A stretch of 41,035 nt of DNA from Bradyrhizobium jicamae (GCF_018130215.1 NZ_JAFCKQ010000062.1:1-41035), one strand, 5' to 3'. Counted from the stretch's first letter, positions 1 through 8,552 are shown. Notes: generated by a model from the sequence alone, not told the origin. Made by a program: numbers and translations.

Positions 1-170
1 ACCACGACATTGACGGCGTGATCGTCGGCAAGGTCGTCCCAGATCGTGCGCAACTCGCGGATCAGCTTCTGATTGATTGCGTTGCGTGCCTGAGGACGAT
101 TCAGCGTCACGGTCGCAACCTTGTCGGCGACCTCGACCTTCAGACATTCATATTTGGCGTAATTGGACAC
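1..170 (-). CDS. Enoyl-CoA hydratase/isomerase (crotonase), N-terminal part only
   Basis: The first 56 codons of a crotonase run off the left edge. Reading starts at GTG 170 (M-S-N-Y-A-K-Y-E), with GGAGG just upstream on the minus strand. The motif VTLNRPQARNAIN at about residues 22-34 is the usual N-terminal signature of the enoyl-CoA hydratase/isomerase family, followed by the helix that precedes the first oxyanion loop. The catalytic region lies outside the window, so hydratase and isomerase cannot be told apart. The gene follows the GntR regulator on the same strand with a 47-base gap, so the two are probably co-transcribed. This suggests that acyl-CoA catabolic genes continue to the left. 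Confidence 0.8.
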   Translation of the reverse strand, partial: MSNYAKYECLKVEVADKVATVTLNRPQARNAINQKLIRELRTIWDDLADDHAVNVV

Positions 171-217
171 GTTTGCCTCCACTTTTTTGCTGGTTCGGTT
201 TTGACTGCGCGTCGCCG

Positions 218-1084
218 CTAGCGCCGCATCCCGGGCTGCACATCCGCCAATGCGACGTGAAGCGACATCGACCCCGGATCCTGCTCGAGCATTCGCTGGA
301 CGGATTCCAGATGTGACCGCAACAACCGGCTCGCCAATGCGGCGTCTCTCTCGCTCAGTGCCGACAGGAACTGCCGCCGTTTTTCCGCCAATCGCGCCAT
401 CGCCACGCCGCTCGACGCCACCTTGGCGTACACGAAGCGCATGTGGATCTCGGTGACGGAATCCACGATCATCGCGATCACCTTGTTCCCCGTCGCGGCC
501 GCGAGCAGCTTGTAGAATTCGCGCGAGCACTCGACCCGATCGAGCAACCGTCCTTCCTTCGTGGCCAGCTCCGTCCGCTCGATATTGGCCTCGAGCGCAT
601 CCAGATCGGCCCGCCTCGCATGTGCGCAGGCCAACTGCACCACGAGGTCGAGCACGTGGACGCGCGCCTCGGACAATTCTCGCACCGAGATCGTTCCCAG
701 GCTCAGCATGTCCCGCATGACCTCGTTCATGCGGCGCGTGTCGCCCTCCTGGATGAAGGCTCCGCCCTTGACGCCCTTTTGCAGCCGCAACACGCCTGCC
801 ATCTCGAGGCTGCGCAACGCCTCCCGCAGCACGTTGCGGCTTACGCCGAGTTGCTGCGCTAGGTCGCGTTCGGGAGGCAGCTTGTCACCCGGCTTGAGGA
901 TGCCGAGCGCCAATTGCTCGCGTATCCGCTCGCAAATCTCCTCGAACGTTCGCCTGGTGTGAATCGGCTTGAACGTCGGCGCTGCCGTTACGCCGACTGC
1001 GCGGTGCTCGGTAACCCGCTCGCGCCGGTTCGGCGAAGCGTTCCGGAGGCGCAAGGGCGCCCGAGGGCTTGACTTGGTGCTCAT
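218..1084 (-). CDS. GntR-family (FCD/FadR subfamily) transcriptional regulator
   Basis: A 288-residue DNA-binding regulator. A winged helix-turn-helix at about residues 45-112 carries the GntR signature (GDKLPPERDLAQQLGVSR, then REALRSLEMAG). A helical FCD effector domain follows at about 135-262. The usual DxxFH motif of metal-binding FCD domains reads SREFY here (Tyr191 in place of His), and the later His of the HxxIL segment is also missing, so metal binding is doubtful; an acyl-CoA or organic acid effector would suit the context. The start is the ATG at 1084; an upstream reading-frame extension runs antisense through the dehydrogenase gene and is rejected. The gene is divergent from acyl-CoA dehydrogenase 1, which it probably controls. 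Confidence 0.88.
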   Translation of the reverse strand: MSTKSSPRAPLRLRNASPNRRERVTEHRAVGVTAAPTFKPIHTRRTFEEICERIREQLALGILKPGDKLPPERDLAQQLGVSRNVLREALRSLEMAGVLRLQKGVKGGAFIQEGDTRRMNEVMRDMLSLGTISVRELSEARVHVLDLVVQLACAHARRADLDALEANIERTELATKEGRLLDRVECSREFYKLLAAATGNKVIAMIVDSVTEIHMRFVYAKVASSGVAMARLAEKRRQFLSALSERDAALASRLLRSHLESVQRMLEQDPGSMSLHVALADVQPGMRR

Positions 1085-1098
1085 GAGGTGGATTATTA

Positions 1099-1113
1099 AA
1101 TGGATCACCCATT
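1099..1113. promoter_or_regulatory. Candidate GntR operator in the divergent promoter
   Basis: The 81-base divergent region holds AATGGATCACCCATT, an inverted repeat with arms AATGG/CCATT and a 5-base centre, set in a run of TGGA(T/A) repeats at 1089, 1101 and 1117. It lies 15 bases upstream of the regulator start and 53 bases upstream of the dehydrogenase start. FCD-type GntR regulators commonly bind short palindromes in such positions. The MarR-type 18-bp box found in the rest of the cluster is absent here. Assignment to the GntR protein is inference. Confidence 0.35.
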
Positions 1114-1165
1114 CAATGGAAGTCCTTTTTTGGCTTCCGGCAAAGAAAACGACCAGGGAGCCTGC

Positions 1166-2305
1166 ATGAGTTTCACCGAGGAGCAGGTCGCGTTCCGCGA
1201 CAACGTGCGAAGAATGGCCACAAGGCACGTGGCGCCGATTGCAGCCGAGGTCGACGAGACGGACCGGTTTCCGCTCGAACTCGTGAAGCTGTTCGGCGAG
1301 ATGGGTTTGATGCAGCTCTGGGTGCCGGAACAATATGGCGGCCCCAACGGCAACCTGACCATGGCCTGCATCGCGCGCGAGGAAATCTCGAGGATTTCGC
1401 CGGCCTGCGCGTCGATTGCCTGCCTCAACACCATGTTCATCATGCCCCTCCTCCATTTCGGGTCGGAGGAGCAGCGCAGGAAATACCTGCCTGTGATCGC
1501 CAAGGGCGGCGTCGTGACCGCGATCGCGATCTCCGAGCCGCAGGCCGGCTCCGACGTCACCGCCATCAACACCCGCGCCAAAAAGGACGGAAACAGCTAC
1601 GTCCTGAACGGCCGCAAGCAATGGTGCAGCTACGGCGTCGTGGCGGACTATATCGTCGTGATGGCACGCACGAGCGACAGCGCGGGCGCGGATGGCATCA
1701 GCGCCTTCATCGTCGAGCCGAAGACGATGCCGGGAATCACGTTCGGGCGGCATGAGCGAAAGATGGGCTTCCGTGGCGCGCCCAACACGCCGATCTTCTT
1801 CGACAACGTCCGGGTACCGGCCGAAAACCTCGTCGGAGAGGAAGGCAAGGGCTTTCGGGCGTCGATGCGCACGCTCGATCTCAATCGCCCCACCATCGGT
1901 GCGCAATCAGTCGGGCTGGCCCAGGGCGCGCTCGATGCCTGCGTCGCCTATGCAAAGGAACGCAAGCAGTTCAAGAAATCGATCTCGGAGTTCCAGGGCG
2001 TCCAGTTCATGCTTGCCGACATGGCCATGCAGATCGAAGCCGCGCGCGCTCTCGTCTATGAGTGCGCGCGCGCGGGTGATGCCGGCGATTGGAAGCGCCT
2101 GAATGTGCTGGCCAGCATGGCCAAATGCGTCGGCAGCGACATGGCGATGAAGGTCACGACCGACGCGGTCCAGATCTTCGGCGGCTACGGCTACACCATG
2201 GACTACCCCGTCGAACGCATGATGCGCGACGCCAAGCTGACGCAGATCTTCGAGGGCACCAACCAGATCCAGCGCATGGTTATTGCCCGAGAGCTGCTGC
2301 GATGA
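1166..2305 (+). CDS. Acyl-CoA dehydrogenase 1 (Glu376 type)
   Basis: FAD-dependent dehydrogenase that would form a trans-2 double bond in an acyl-CoA thioester and pass electrons to ETF. At 379 residues it has normal family length, with the all-alpha N-terminal domain, the middle beta domain (SEPQAGSD at 123-130, flavin contact) and the C-terminal helical domain. The catalytic base is Glu363 in the IFEGTNQIQR segment, the position of Glu376 in MCAD/SCAD; the alternative helix-G position holds Asn240 (LDLNRP). It therefore resembles short/medium-chain or butyryl-CoA enzymes. The ATG at 1166 has AGGGAG 5 bases upstream. The stop lies 32 bases before the TTG start of the binding protein, so the two form an operon opposite the GntR gene. 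Confidence 0.92.
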   Translation: MSFTEEQVAFRDNVRRMATRHVAPIAAEVDETDRFPLELVKLFGEMGLMQLWVPEQYGGPNGNLTMACIAREEISRISPACASIACLNTMFIMPLLHFGSEEQRRKYLPVIAKGGVVTAIAISEPQAGSDVTAINTRAKKDGNSYVLNGRKQWCSYGVVADYIVVMARTSDSAGADGISAFIVEPKTMPGITFGRHERKMGFRGAPNTPIFFDNVRVPAENLVGEEGKGFRASMRTLDLNRPTIGAQSVGLAQGALDACVAYAKERKQFKKSISEFQGVQFMLADMAMQIEAARALVYECARAGDAGDWKRLNVLASMAKCVGSDMAMKVTTDAVQIFGGYGYTMDYPVERMMRDAKLTQIFEGTNQIQRMVIARELLR

Positions 2306-2337
2306 AGATCACAGGACAAATAACGGGAGGAAGCACT

Positions 2338-3552
2338 TTGGTCGGGATCATCGTTCGAATTGCGGGCGCGCTCGCCCTGTCGGTCGCTTTTGCGGCAGCG
2401 CCGGCCTGGGCGCAGAAAGACTACAGTCCGGGAGCAAGCGACACCGAGATCAAGCTCGGGCAGTCGACGCCGCTCAGCGGACCGGCGTCGGCCTTCGGCG
2501 CCGGAGCCGGTCGCGCCGTTGTCGGCTTCTTCGACATGCTCAATGAGCAAGGCGGCATCAACGGGCGCAAGATCAACTTCACCCAGCTCGACAACGCCTA
2601 CAGTGCGCCGAAGGCGGTAGAGCAATCGCGCAAGCTGATCGAGGATGTCGGCGTGCTTGCCGAGGTCGGCACCATCGGCACCGTTCCAAACGTCGCCATC
2701 CAGAAATATCTCAACTCCAAGCAGGTGCCCCAGCTCTTCATCACCGCAGGCGGGCGCCGCTTCAATGATCCGAAGACGTTTCCGTGGACCGTGCCGCTCT
2801 ACCCCGACTTCGAGACCGAAGGCCGGGTGATCGCAAAATATATCCTGGCCAAGCGGCCGGATGCGAAGATCGGGATCCTGTTCCAGAACGACGATTTCGG
2901 ACGCGACTACGTCAAGGGCCTGAAGGCCGGCCTCGGGCCGAAAGCCTCGCAGATCATCGCCGAGGCCTCCTACGAACTGACCGACCCGACGATCGATTCC
3001 CAGATCGTCCAGCTCAAGGCGGCAGGCGTCGACACGCTGATCGAGCAGTCCTCCGCAAAGGCTGCCGCGCAATCGATCCGCAAGGTCCACGAGCTCGACT
3101 GGAGCCCCCTCCACGTCATCGGCGGTTCGACCGCGTCGGTGGACACCGTCCTGAAGCCGGCGGGCCTCGAGGCCTCGAAGGGATTGGTCACCACCCAGTT
3201 CCTCAAGCAGCCAGGCGATCCCGCCTGGGCAAACGACGAGGAAATCAGGACCTACAAGGCCTTCCTGAAGAAGTACGCGCCGTCAGCCAATCCCGACGAT
3301 TACTCGGTCCTCGTCGCCTATATGAATGTCAACGCGGTGGCGGCTCTGCTCAAGCAATGTGGGGACGAGCTAACGCGGGAAAATCTCGTCCATCAGGCAA
3401 CCCTGCTTCACGGCACGCGGATGCCCCTGATGCTCCCCGGCATTTCGATCAGCACGGCGCCCGGCGACTACACGCCATTCAAGAGCCTTCGCATTGCCAA
3501 GTTTGACGGAACGAGCTGGGCCCTGTCTGGCGATCCCATCTCGGCGGAATAA
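2338..3552 (+). CDS. Liv-type ABC transporter substrate-binding protein 1
   Basis: A 404-residue periplasmic binding protein of the branched-chain amino acid/aromatic acid type (Peripla_BP_6). The signal peptide spans residues 1-25, with a hydrophobic core and a probable cleavage site after AWA, followed by QKDYSPG. The fold signature DTEIKLGQSTPLSGP is present, and GGRRFNDPKTFPWTVP in the middle of the protein is shared with the second binding protein of the window. The preferred start is TTG 2338, because GGGAGG sits 7 bases upstream and it gives a clean signal peptide. An in-frame ATG at 2302 overlaps the dehydrogenase stop but would add 12 residues and lacks such a ribosome site. No permease or ATPase gene is in the window. 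Its placement suggests capture of an organic acid rather than an amino acid. Confidence 0.9.
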   Translation: MVGIIVRIAGALALSVAFAAAPAWAQKDYSPGASDTEIKLGQSTPLSGPASAFGAGAGRAVVGFFDMLNEQGGINGRKINFTQLDNAYSAPKAVEQSRKLIEDVGVLAEVGTIGTVPNVAIQKYLNSKQVPQLFITAGGRRFNDPKTFPWTVPLYPDFETEGRVIAKYILAKRPDAKIGILFQNDDFGRDYVKGLKAGLGPKASQIIAEASYELTDPTIDSQIVQLKAAGVDTLIEQSSAKAAAQSIRKVHELDWSPLHVIGGSTASVDTVLKPAGLEASKGLVTTQFLKQPGDPAWANDEEIRTYKAFLKKYAPSANPDDYSVLVAYMNVNAVAALLKQCGDELTRENLVHQATLLHGTRMPLMLPGISISTAPGDYTPFKSLRIAKFDGTSWALSGDPISAE

Positions 3553-3557
3553 TGCGG

Positions 3558-3592
3558 TCGTCGTGGCGGATGCAGTGCATCCGTCACGACGA
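3558..3592. terminator. Strong hairpin between convergent genes, likely bidirectional terminator
   Basis: TCGTCGTGGCGGATGCA (3558-3574) and TGCATCCGTCACGACGA (3576-3592) pair at 16 of 17 positions, giving a long GC-rich stem. It begins 5 bases after the binding-protein stop and lies before the 3' end of the convergent hydrolase gene. No U-tract follows on either strand, so factor-independent termination is not certain. Confidence 0.5.
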
Positions 3593-3645
3593 GGCTTCGC
3601 CCCGGCTGCGAACCCGACGCGTGCAAACGAGCTGGCAGTCCCGTC

Positions 3646-4539
3646 TCACCCGCCTGTAGGCCTGGAGGAGCCCGCGACGCGATCGATCCAGGCCTGCAGG
3701 ACCGCGAATACCTCGGATCGGTTGGTCTCATTCAGGACTTCGTGGTGCGCGCCGCCAAAAATGTGAGAAGAAACATCCCGCAGACCGGCTTCACGATAGC
3801 GTTCGATGAGGGGATGGAACCACGCGAGATTCGAGTTCACGGGATCGCGGTCGCCGGCAAACAGAAAGACCGGGAGTTCCTTGCGGATACGGTCGAGCTC
3901 GAGCAAGCTGGCGAGCCTCGGGACGATCGAGAAGAGCGACGCATAGGACCCTTCGCTGACGTTAAAGCCGCAAAGAGGGTCTGAAATATAGGCGTCGACC
4001 TCCGACGCGTCGCGGCTCAGCCAGTCAAATGGAGTACGGGCCGGCTCGAAAGCGGCGTTGAGGTCCTGCAACTTCCAACGCCCGGTGGCGGCTGCCGCAC
4101 CGAGCAAATCCAGCGCCGCCGAACCGGAGAGCGCAACACCGTCGAGCAGATTGCTGTTGTCGAGGATGTAGAGTTGAGCGGCGAAAGATCCCATGCTGTG
4201 TCCGAGCAAGATGAGCGGTGCGCCGGTTACCTCGGCGCGCGCGGCCCTGCTCACCTGGACCATGTCCTCAACGACAGCAGGGAAACCACCGGTACCGAAT
4301 TCCCCGAGTTCGCCGGCATCCGCAGCAGATTGCCCGTGACCGCGATGATCGTTGGCATATACGACGAAGCCCTTCCTGGCCAAAGTGTCGGCGATTGCCC
4401 GATATCTGAGTGGATGCTCGCCCATGCCGTGAGCGATCTGAACGATTCCTCGTACCGGCAGATCTCCGTTCCATCGATACAGATTGATCGACTTGCCGTC
4501 GAATGTCGGTATTCGACGATTTGATTCGGTTACCGCCAT
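3646..4539 (-). CDS. Alpha/beta hydrolase (lysophospholipase/monoacylglycerol lipase family)
   Basis: A 297-residue cytoplasmic serine hydrolase. The oxyanion-hole segment AHGMGEH (36-42), the nucleophile elbow GHSMGS with Ser115, an acidic residue in FAGDRDP (Asp230 or Asp232) and His265 in the GGAHHEVLNE segment form the expected triad. The pattern matches the Hydrolase_4 family of monoacylglycerol lipases and related esterases. GAGGTGAGGGAAA directly precedes the ATG. It follows the kinase gene on the same strand after 91 bases and probably shares its promoter and MarR box. In this cluster it could release an acid from an ester or open a lactone; the true substrate is unknown. Confidence 0.88.
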   Translation of the reverse strand: MAVTESNRRIPTFDGKSINLYRWNGDLPVRGIVQIAHGMGEHPLRYRAIADTLARKGFVVYANDHRGHGQSAADAGELGEFGTGGFPAVVEDMVQVSRAARAEVTGAPLILLGHSMGSFAAQLYILDNSNLLDGVALSGSAALDLLGAAAATGRWKLQDLNAAFEPARTPFDWLSRDASEVDAYISDPLCGFNVSEGSYASLFSIVPRLASLLELDRIRKELPVFLFAGDRDPVNSNLAWFHPLIERYREAGLRDVSSHIFGGAHHEVLNETNRSEVFAVLQAWIDRVAGSSRPTGG

Positions 4540-4630
4540 TTTCCCTCACCTCGCTAGTCACAGGACACCGTGCTGTGGTTTCAGCTTAAAGGGCTTCGAT
4601 GTGCACTCGGGGCCCGTGCCGGCCGGACGA

Positions 4631-5803
4631 TCAGCTGCGGAGCGTGTCCAGATCGGCCATTGCCGTCGAGATGCGTTCCATCATTGCCAGCGTCGTCTCC
4701 TCAGGCTGCATGGCCGGCAACAGCGGTGAGTGGCACAAGGTGATCGTCCACATCAGGAGTGCGTGCACCATCTGCTGCCGGTAATGCAAAAAACTCCTGT
4801 CAAAGTCCGGCTTCGTCCCCGTCAATCCGGCGAACCGATCGAGATAGCGACGGAGCAGATCCTTCTCCCAGTTGCGGCGGTCATCCGGAGTCAGGGCCGC
4901 CGTTACAGCATAGGAAAAGTCCCGCGACCAGTGACCACGGGCAAGGCATTGCCAATCGCACAAGCCCATCTTGCCCGCGCCTGTGCGATACCAATTGCCG
5001 ATATGCACGTCGGAATGGATTAAACCCTGTGGCTCGCTGTCGTGGACGACAAGGGCCTGCATGGCAGCGGGCCAGACCGCCTCACGCTGCGCCAGCACAC
5101 TCCTGGGAATGATATGCCCTGCTGCGTCGAAAGCCTTCCGGGTATAGTGTTCGAGGCTCATCTTTTCCGCGCCGATGGTGAACCAGCGCGGATAGCTGGC
5201 GACCCAGGGATAACGTTCTGCAAGCTCTCCATTGTCGTAGAAGCGCGCGTGCAACGCAGCCAGAACATCGACCATGTCCTCCGCTGTCTCGCGCGACACA
5301 TAAGTCTTGTAGTTACAAAACGTCGCCGACTTCGTCGCGACCATGTCTTCGAGCAGGAGGATCGCGGCGTAGGTCTGGCGATCCGACGCGGCGTGATAAC
5401 CGATCGGCGCCTCGATCCCGAGCTGCGGCCGCAATTGCATGTAGAAGCGGCCTTCGACCCGCGCCGTGCCGTTGAAGCCGCCGATCATGCGCGTGACGAC
5501 GCTGGGCAGTGACTTCGTGAACATCGATTGCGGGAGGCCCGCACGCTGTCCGGCCTCGTTGTAGCGAACGATCAACTGATGACGCTCATGAGTGCCCGCG
5601 CTCGCAGGCTTCACCACAACGCTGGTCACGACCGCGCCTGGAGTCCTTTGGCAGAGTACGGCGGTCAACCATTCCGGCGTAATGGCATCGGGCGAGCACG
5701 GGACATCTTCCGCGCGGCGGGCCTTCGGCCGCACCAGGCGCTCGAACGCCACGCGTCCGCCAATCCTGAGCGCAGCCAGCGCCGTTGCACCCGAGGCAGC
5801 CAT
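4631..5803 (-). CDS. APH-fold phosphotransferase, candidate hydroxyacyl-CoA kinase
   Basis: A 390-residue protein of the aminoglycoside-phosphotransferase/EcKinase-like fold. The catalytic loop is LIHSDVHIGN (261-270), with Asp265 as base and Asn270 as metal ligand; the second metal site is in LCDWQ (Asp283), and the SRDFSY segment follows. The N-lobe LLLEDM at 149-154 is typical of the group. GGGAGGG precedes the ATG. A MarR-type box lies 40 bases upstream of the start codon, placing the gene in the acyl-CoA regulon. APH-fold proteins that work on acyl-CoAs are known: LvaA of the levulinate pathway, and the kinase domains of ACAD10/ACAD11, which phosphorylate 4-hydroxyacyl-CoA. That role is inferred here; antibiotic resistance is unlikely from context. 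Confidence 0.85.
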   Translation of the reverse strand: MAASGATALAALRIGGRVAFERLVRPKARRAEDVPCSPDAITPEWLTAVLCQRTPGAVVTSVVVKPASAGTHERHQLIVRYNEAGQRAGLPQSMFTKSLPSVVTRMIGGFNGTARVEGRFYMQLRPQLGIEAPIGYHAASDRQTYAAILLLEDMVATKSATFCNYKTYVSRETAEDMVDVLAALHARFYDNGELAERYPWVASYPRWFTIGAEKMSLEHYTRKAFDAAGHIIPRSVLAQREAVWPAAMQALVVHDSEPQGLIHSDVHIGNWYRTGAGKMGLCDWQCLARGHWSRDFSYAVTAALTPDDRRNWEKDLLRRYLDRFAGLTGTKPDFDRSFLHYRQQMVHALLMWTITLCHSPLLPAMQPEETTLAMMERISTAMADLDTLRS

Positions 5804-5842
5804 GGACCCTCCCTCTCACCGCCCGATGATCGGCGGCGCAAT

Positions 5843-5860
5843 TAGTACGCTTATGTACTA
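5843..5860. promoter_or_regulatory. MarR box a (kinase-hydrolase operon)
   Basis: TAGTACGCTTATGTACTA is an 18-bp inverted repeat with perfect outer arms TAGTAC/GTACTA. It lies 40 bases upstream of the kinase start and is one of nine related copies, all in promoter regions. It is the most symmetrical copy in its outer arms. Confidence 0.75.
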
Positions 5861-6002
5861 TCTTTAGCACAATCCGGACCGTGTTCAAGGCATGGCGATG
5901 CCGCATCGCGTGACTGCGAGCCCGAGTTTTCGCGCCGCAACGCAGCACTCAGGAAGAAATTCGGTCATGACGTGCCCGCAGATATTTTCGTTTGATAATA
6001 TA

Positions 6003-6020
6003 TGGTATGCTCGTGTACTT
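6003..6020. promoter_or_regulatory. MarR box b (binding protein 2)
   Basis: TGGTATGCTCGTGTACTT matches the shared pattern TNGTACRCTNGYGTACTA at most positions. It lies 37 bases upstream of the binding-protein ATG. The surrounding sequence is AT-rich (TTTGATAATATATGG), as expected of a promoter, so a bound repressor would overlap the RNA polymerase site. Confidence 0.72.
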
Positions 6021-6056
6021 CTTATAAGAGCATGACTTGAACGACAGGGAGAGACC

Positions 6057-7244
6057 ATGAGGATTCCGGTACTGATCGGCGTTTCCGCTCTCATTCTCAG
6101 CGGTGCGACCGCCGCCGCCGAAAAGCAATATGGGCCAGGCGTCACCGACACCGAGATCAAGATCGGCCAGACCGTCCCCTATAGCGGACCGGCGTCCGCC
6201 TTCTCGAGCTACGGCCGCGTCATGGCCGGCTATTTCCAGATGCTGAACGAAGGCGGCGGGATCAATGGAAGAAAGGTCAACCTGATCTCGCTGGACAATG
6301 CGTTCAGTCCACCGAAAGCCATCGAACAAACCCGCAAGCTCGTTGACGATGACGGCGTGCTGGCCGAAGTCGGGACGGTCGGCACCGTGCCCAACGTCGC
6401 CGTGCAAAAATATCTCAACCAGAACAAGGTACCTCAGGTCTTCATCTCTGCGGGCGGACGCCGCTTCAATGATCCGCAGAATTTTCCCTGGACCGTCCCG
6501 TTCTATCCGCCCTTCGAGATGGAGGGAGCGACATTCGGCAAGTTCATTGTCCAGAAAATGCCCAACGCGAAGATCGCCGTGCTCTACCAGAACGACGACT
6601 ACGGCAAGGACTACCTCACCGGCCTCAAGGCGGGCCTGGGCCCCGAGAACACAGCGAAGATCGTGGCGGAAGCAAGCTATGAGCTCAGCTCCCCCACGGT
6701 TGACTCCGAGGTGCTCAAGCTCAAGGCGTCAGGCGCCGACACGTTGATCTACTTCGCGACACCGAAATTTGCCGCTCAGGCGATCAAGAAGGCCAACGAG
6801 CTCAACTGGAAACCGGTCCAGTTCCTGGCCAGTCCGGTCAATTCGATCCAGGGCGTGTTGACGCCGGCGGGGCTCGAAAACGTCCAGGGCGCCTACACGA
6901 CCCAGTTCGCCAAGCAGGCCAGCGATCCAGCCTGGGCCGATGACCCCGAGGTGAAGGATTACGTCGCCTTCATGAAGAAATGGGCGCCGAACGACAGCCC
7001 GAACGATTTCATCGCCTTGTCCGGCTACATCAACGCCCAGGCCATTGCGAAGGGCTTGCGGCGATGTGGCGACAACCTGACGCGCGAGAATCTGCTGGCT
7101 CAGGCGACGAGCTTCAACAAGGAGCGGGTCGGCATGCTGCTTCCGGGAATCGAGCTGACGAATTCGAAGGAGAACTATTCCCCCTATCGCCGCTTGCGGA
7201 TGGCGATCTTCGAGAAGACGTCCTGGAAGCTGCTCGAAGAGTAG
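6057..7244 (+). CDS. Liv-type ABC transporter substrate-binding protein 2
   Basis: A 395-residue periplasmic solute-binding protein with a signal peptide at residues 1-21 (probable cleavage near TAAAEK). DTEIKIGQTVPYSGP and GGRRFNDPQNFPWTVP show it is a close paralogue of binding protein 1. AGGGAG lies 8 bases before the ATG. Box b directly upstream indicates control by the MarR protein, whereas the paralogue sits under the GntR protein. No cognate permease or ATPase is visible, so it must use transporter subunits encoded elsewhere. It probably delivers the organic acid degraded by this cluster; the ligand cannot be read from sequence. Confidence 0.92.
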   Translation: MRIPVLIGVSALILSGATAAAEKQYGPGVTDTEIKIGQTVPYSGPASAFSSYGRVMAGYFQMLNEGGGINGRKVNLISLDNAFSPPKAIEQTRKLVDDDGVLAEVGTVGTVPNVAVQKYLNQNKVPQVFISAGGRRFNDPQNFPWTVPFYPPFEMEGATFGKFIVQKMPNAKIAVLYQNDDYGKDYLTGLKAGLGPENTAKIVAEASYELSSPTVDSEVLKLKASGADTLIYFATPKFAAQAIKKANELNWKPVQFLASPVNSIQGVLTPAGLENVQGAYTTQFAKQASDPAWADDPEVKDYVAFMKKWAPNDSPNDFIALSGYINAQAIAKGLRRCGDNLTRENLLAQATSFNKERVGMLLPGIELTNSKENYSPYRRLRMAIFEKTSWKLLEE

Positions 7245-7336
7245 CGCTCAAATCGCACCCGTATTTGTCGAGCCTCGGCTCGGCAGGCCAGAACGACAGC
7301 TCGGTCCGACGTGGGGCCACCGGATCGTTCCGCCGA

Positions 7337-8527
7337 TCAGCCAACGATCTCCTCGCGACGCAATTCGGCGATGCTCGCGGCAGACAGGCCCATTTCCATC
7401 AGGACATCGTCGGTATGTTCCCCCAGCATCGGCGGCGGCAAGCCCGGGTCGCGCTCTTCGCCGACAAACGTGACGGGGTGGCCGACACAATTCAGACGAC
7501 CAGCCGAGAGATGATCGTACTGCATGATGAGCTGGTCCGCCCTGGTGTGCGGGTGATCGAGCAGCTGGGCGAGCGTATTGATCGGCGAGCAGGGAATGCC
7601 GACCTCGTTCAGCACTGCATTCCAGTGCGCGACGGTATTGGCTGCGATCACGGCTTGCACATGGCACAGCGTTTCGTCGCGGTGCCTAACCCGATCTGCA
7701 TTGGTCCGAAACCTTGGGTCGTCCATGACCTCACCAAGGCCTGCGACGCCACAGAACTTGCGCCAGAGATTGTCATTCGCAACCCCGATCATGATCGGCC
7801 CATCCGCGGCTTCGAAGGCCTGGTAAGGGCATAACGATTCATGACTGGAGCCGCATTTGGCCGGTTGCGTTCCCCGCTCCCAGAAGGTCTGGAGGTTGTA
7901 GCCCAAGAGCCCGAGCGCGGTGTCGAACAGCGACACCTGGATCGCCGTGCCCTTGCCCGATCTCTCGCGCGCCAGCAGGCCGGCAAGTATGCCGCTGAAA
8001 GCGTGCACGCCGGTCATCTGATCGATCGGAGAGATCGGGCTGCGGATATAGCCGCCGCCTTCGTCCCCCGTCATCGACATGATGCCGCTGAAAGCCTGCA
8101 GGATCACGTCATAGCCCGGCGAATTCCTGAGAGGTCCGGTCCGGCCGAAGCCCGAGATGCTGCAATGGACCAAGCGGTCGTTGAGTGCGCAAAGGCTCGC
8201 AGCGTCGATGCCGAGCCGCTCGGCGACGCCCGTGCCGAAGCTCTCGATCGCGACATCGGCGGATTTCGCGAGCTCTTGCACCAGCCTGCGTCCCTTTTCG
8301 GACTTCAGGTTGATCGCGATGCTGCGCTTGTTGCGATTGGCGCTGAGAAACACCGTGCCGAGACCCGGCGCAGGAAACGGCGGCCATCCCCGTGTCTCAT
8401 CCCCCTGCCCCACCGCTTCGACCTTGATGACCTCGGCGCCAAGATCACCGAGATATTGCGCGCAGAGCGGACCGGCGAGCACCTTCGAAAGATCGAGAAC
8501 CTTGATACCGTCAAGAGGTTTTGCCAC
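7337..8527 (-). CDS. CaiB/BaiF (family III) CoA-transferase
   Basis: A 396-residue family III acyl-CoA transferase, which moves CoA between carboxylic acids through an aspartyl thioester. The N-terminal segment LDLSKVLAGPLCAQYLGDLGA (residues 11 onward), ANRNKRSIAINLK and the GFGRTGP region are family hallmarks. Asp169 in SPIDQMTG coincides with the catalytic Asp169 of formyl-CoA transferase. The start is GTG 8527 with AGGAGAG upstream. The FadB-like gene ends 25 bases before it on the same strand, so both share box c. It may activate the substrate or recycle CoA from a product acid; donor and acceptor are unknown. Confidence 0.92.
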   Translation of the reverse strand: MAKPLDGIKVLDLSKVLAGPLCAQYLGDLGAEVIKVEAVGQGDETRGWPPFPAPGLGTVFLSANRNKRSIAINLKSEKGRRLVQELAKSADVAIESFGTGVAERLGIDAASLCALNDRLVHCSISGFGRTGPLRNSPGYDVILQAFSGIMSMTGDEGGGYIRSPISPIDQMTGVHAFSGILAGLLARERSGKGTAIQVSLFDTALGLLGYNLQTFWERGTQPAKCGSSHESLCPYQAFEAADGPIMIGVANDNLWRKFCGVAGLGEVMDDPRFRTNADRVRHRDETLCHVQAVIAANTVAHWNAVLNEVGIPCSPINTLAQLLDHPHTRADQLIMQYDHLSAGRLNCVGHPVTFVGEERDPGLPPPMLGEHTDDVLMEMGLSAASIAELRREEIVG

Positions 8528-8552
8528 GACTTCTCTCCTATTGCTCCGTCGA

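Noticed and set aside
218..1906. 562-codon open frame on the minus strand covering the GntR gene and beyond
   Set aside because: Only the part from 1084 shows GntR/FCD features; the rest is antisense to the acyl-CoA dehydrogenase coding sequence.
4631..5803. Aminoglycoside resistance gene
   Set aside because: The fold is shared, but the gene lies in an acyl-CoA catabolic regulon with a MarR box and no resistance or mobile genes nearby.
7269..7282. CGAGCC/GGCTCG inverted repeat between convergent genes
   Set aside because: The loop would be only two bases and no U-tract follows, so it is not a credible terminator.
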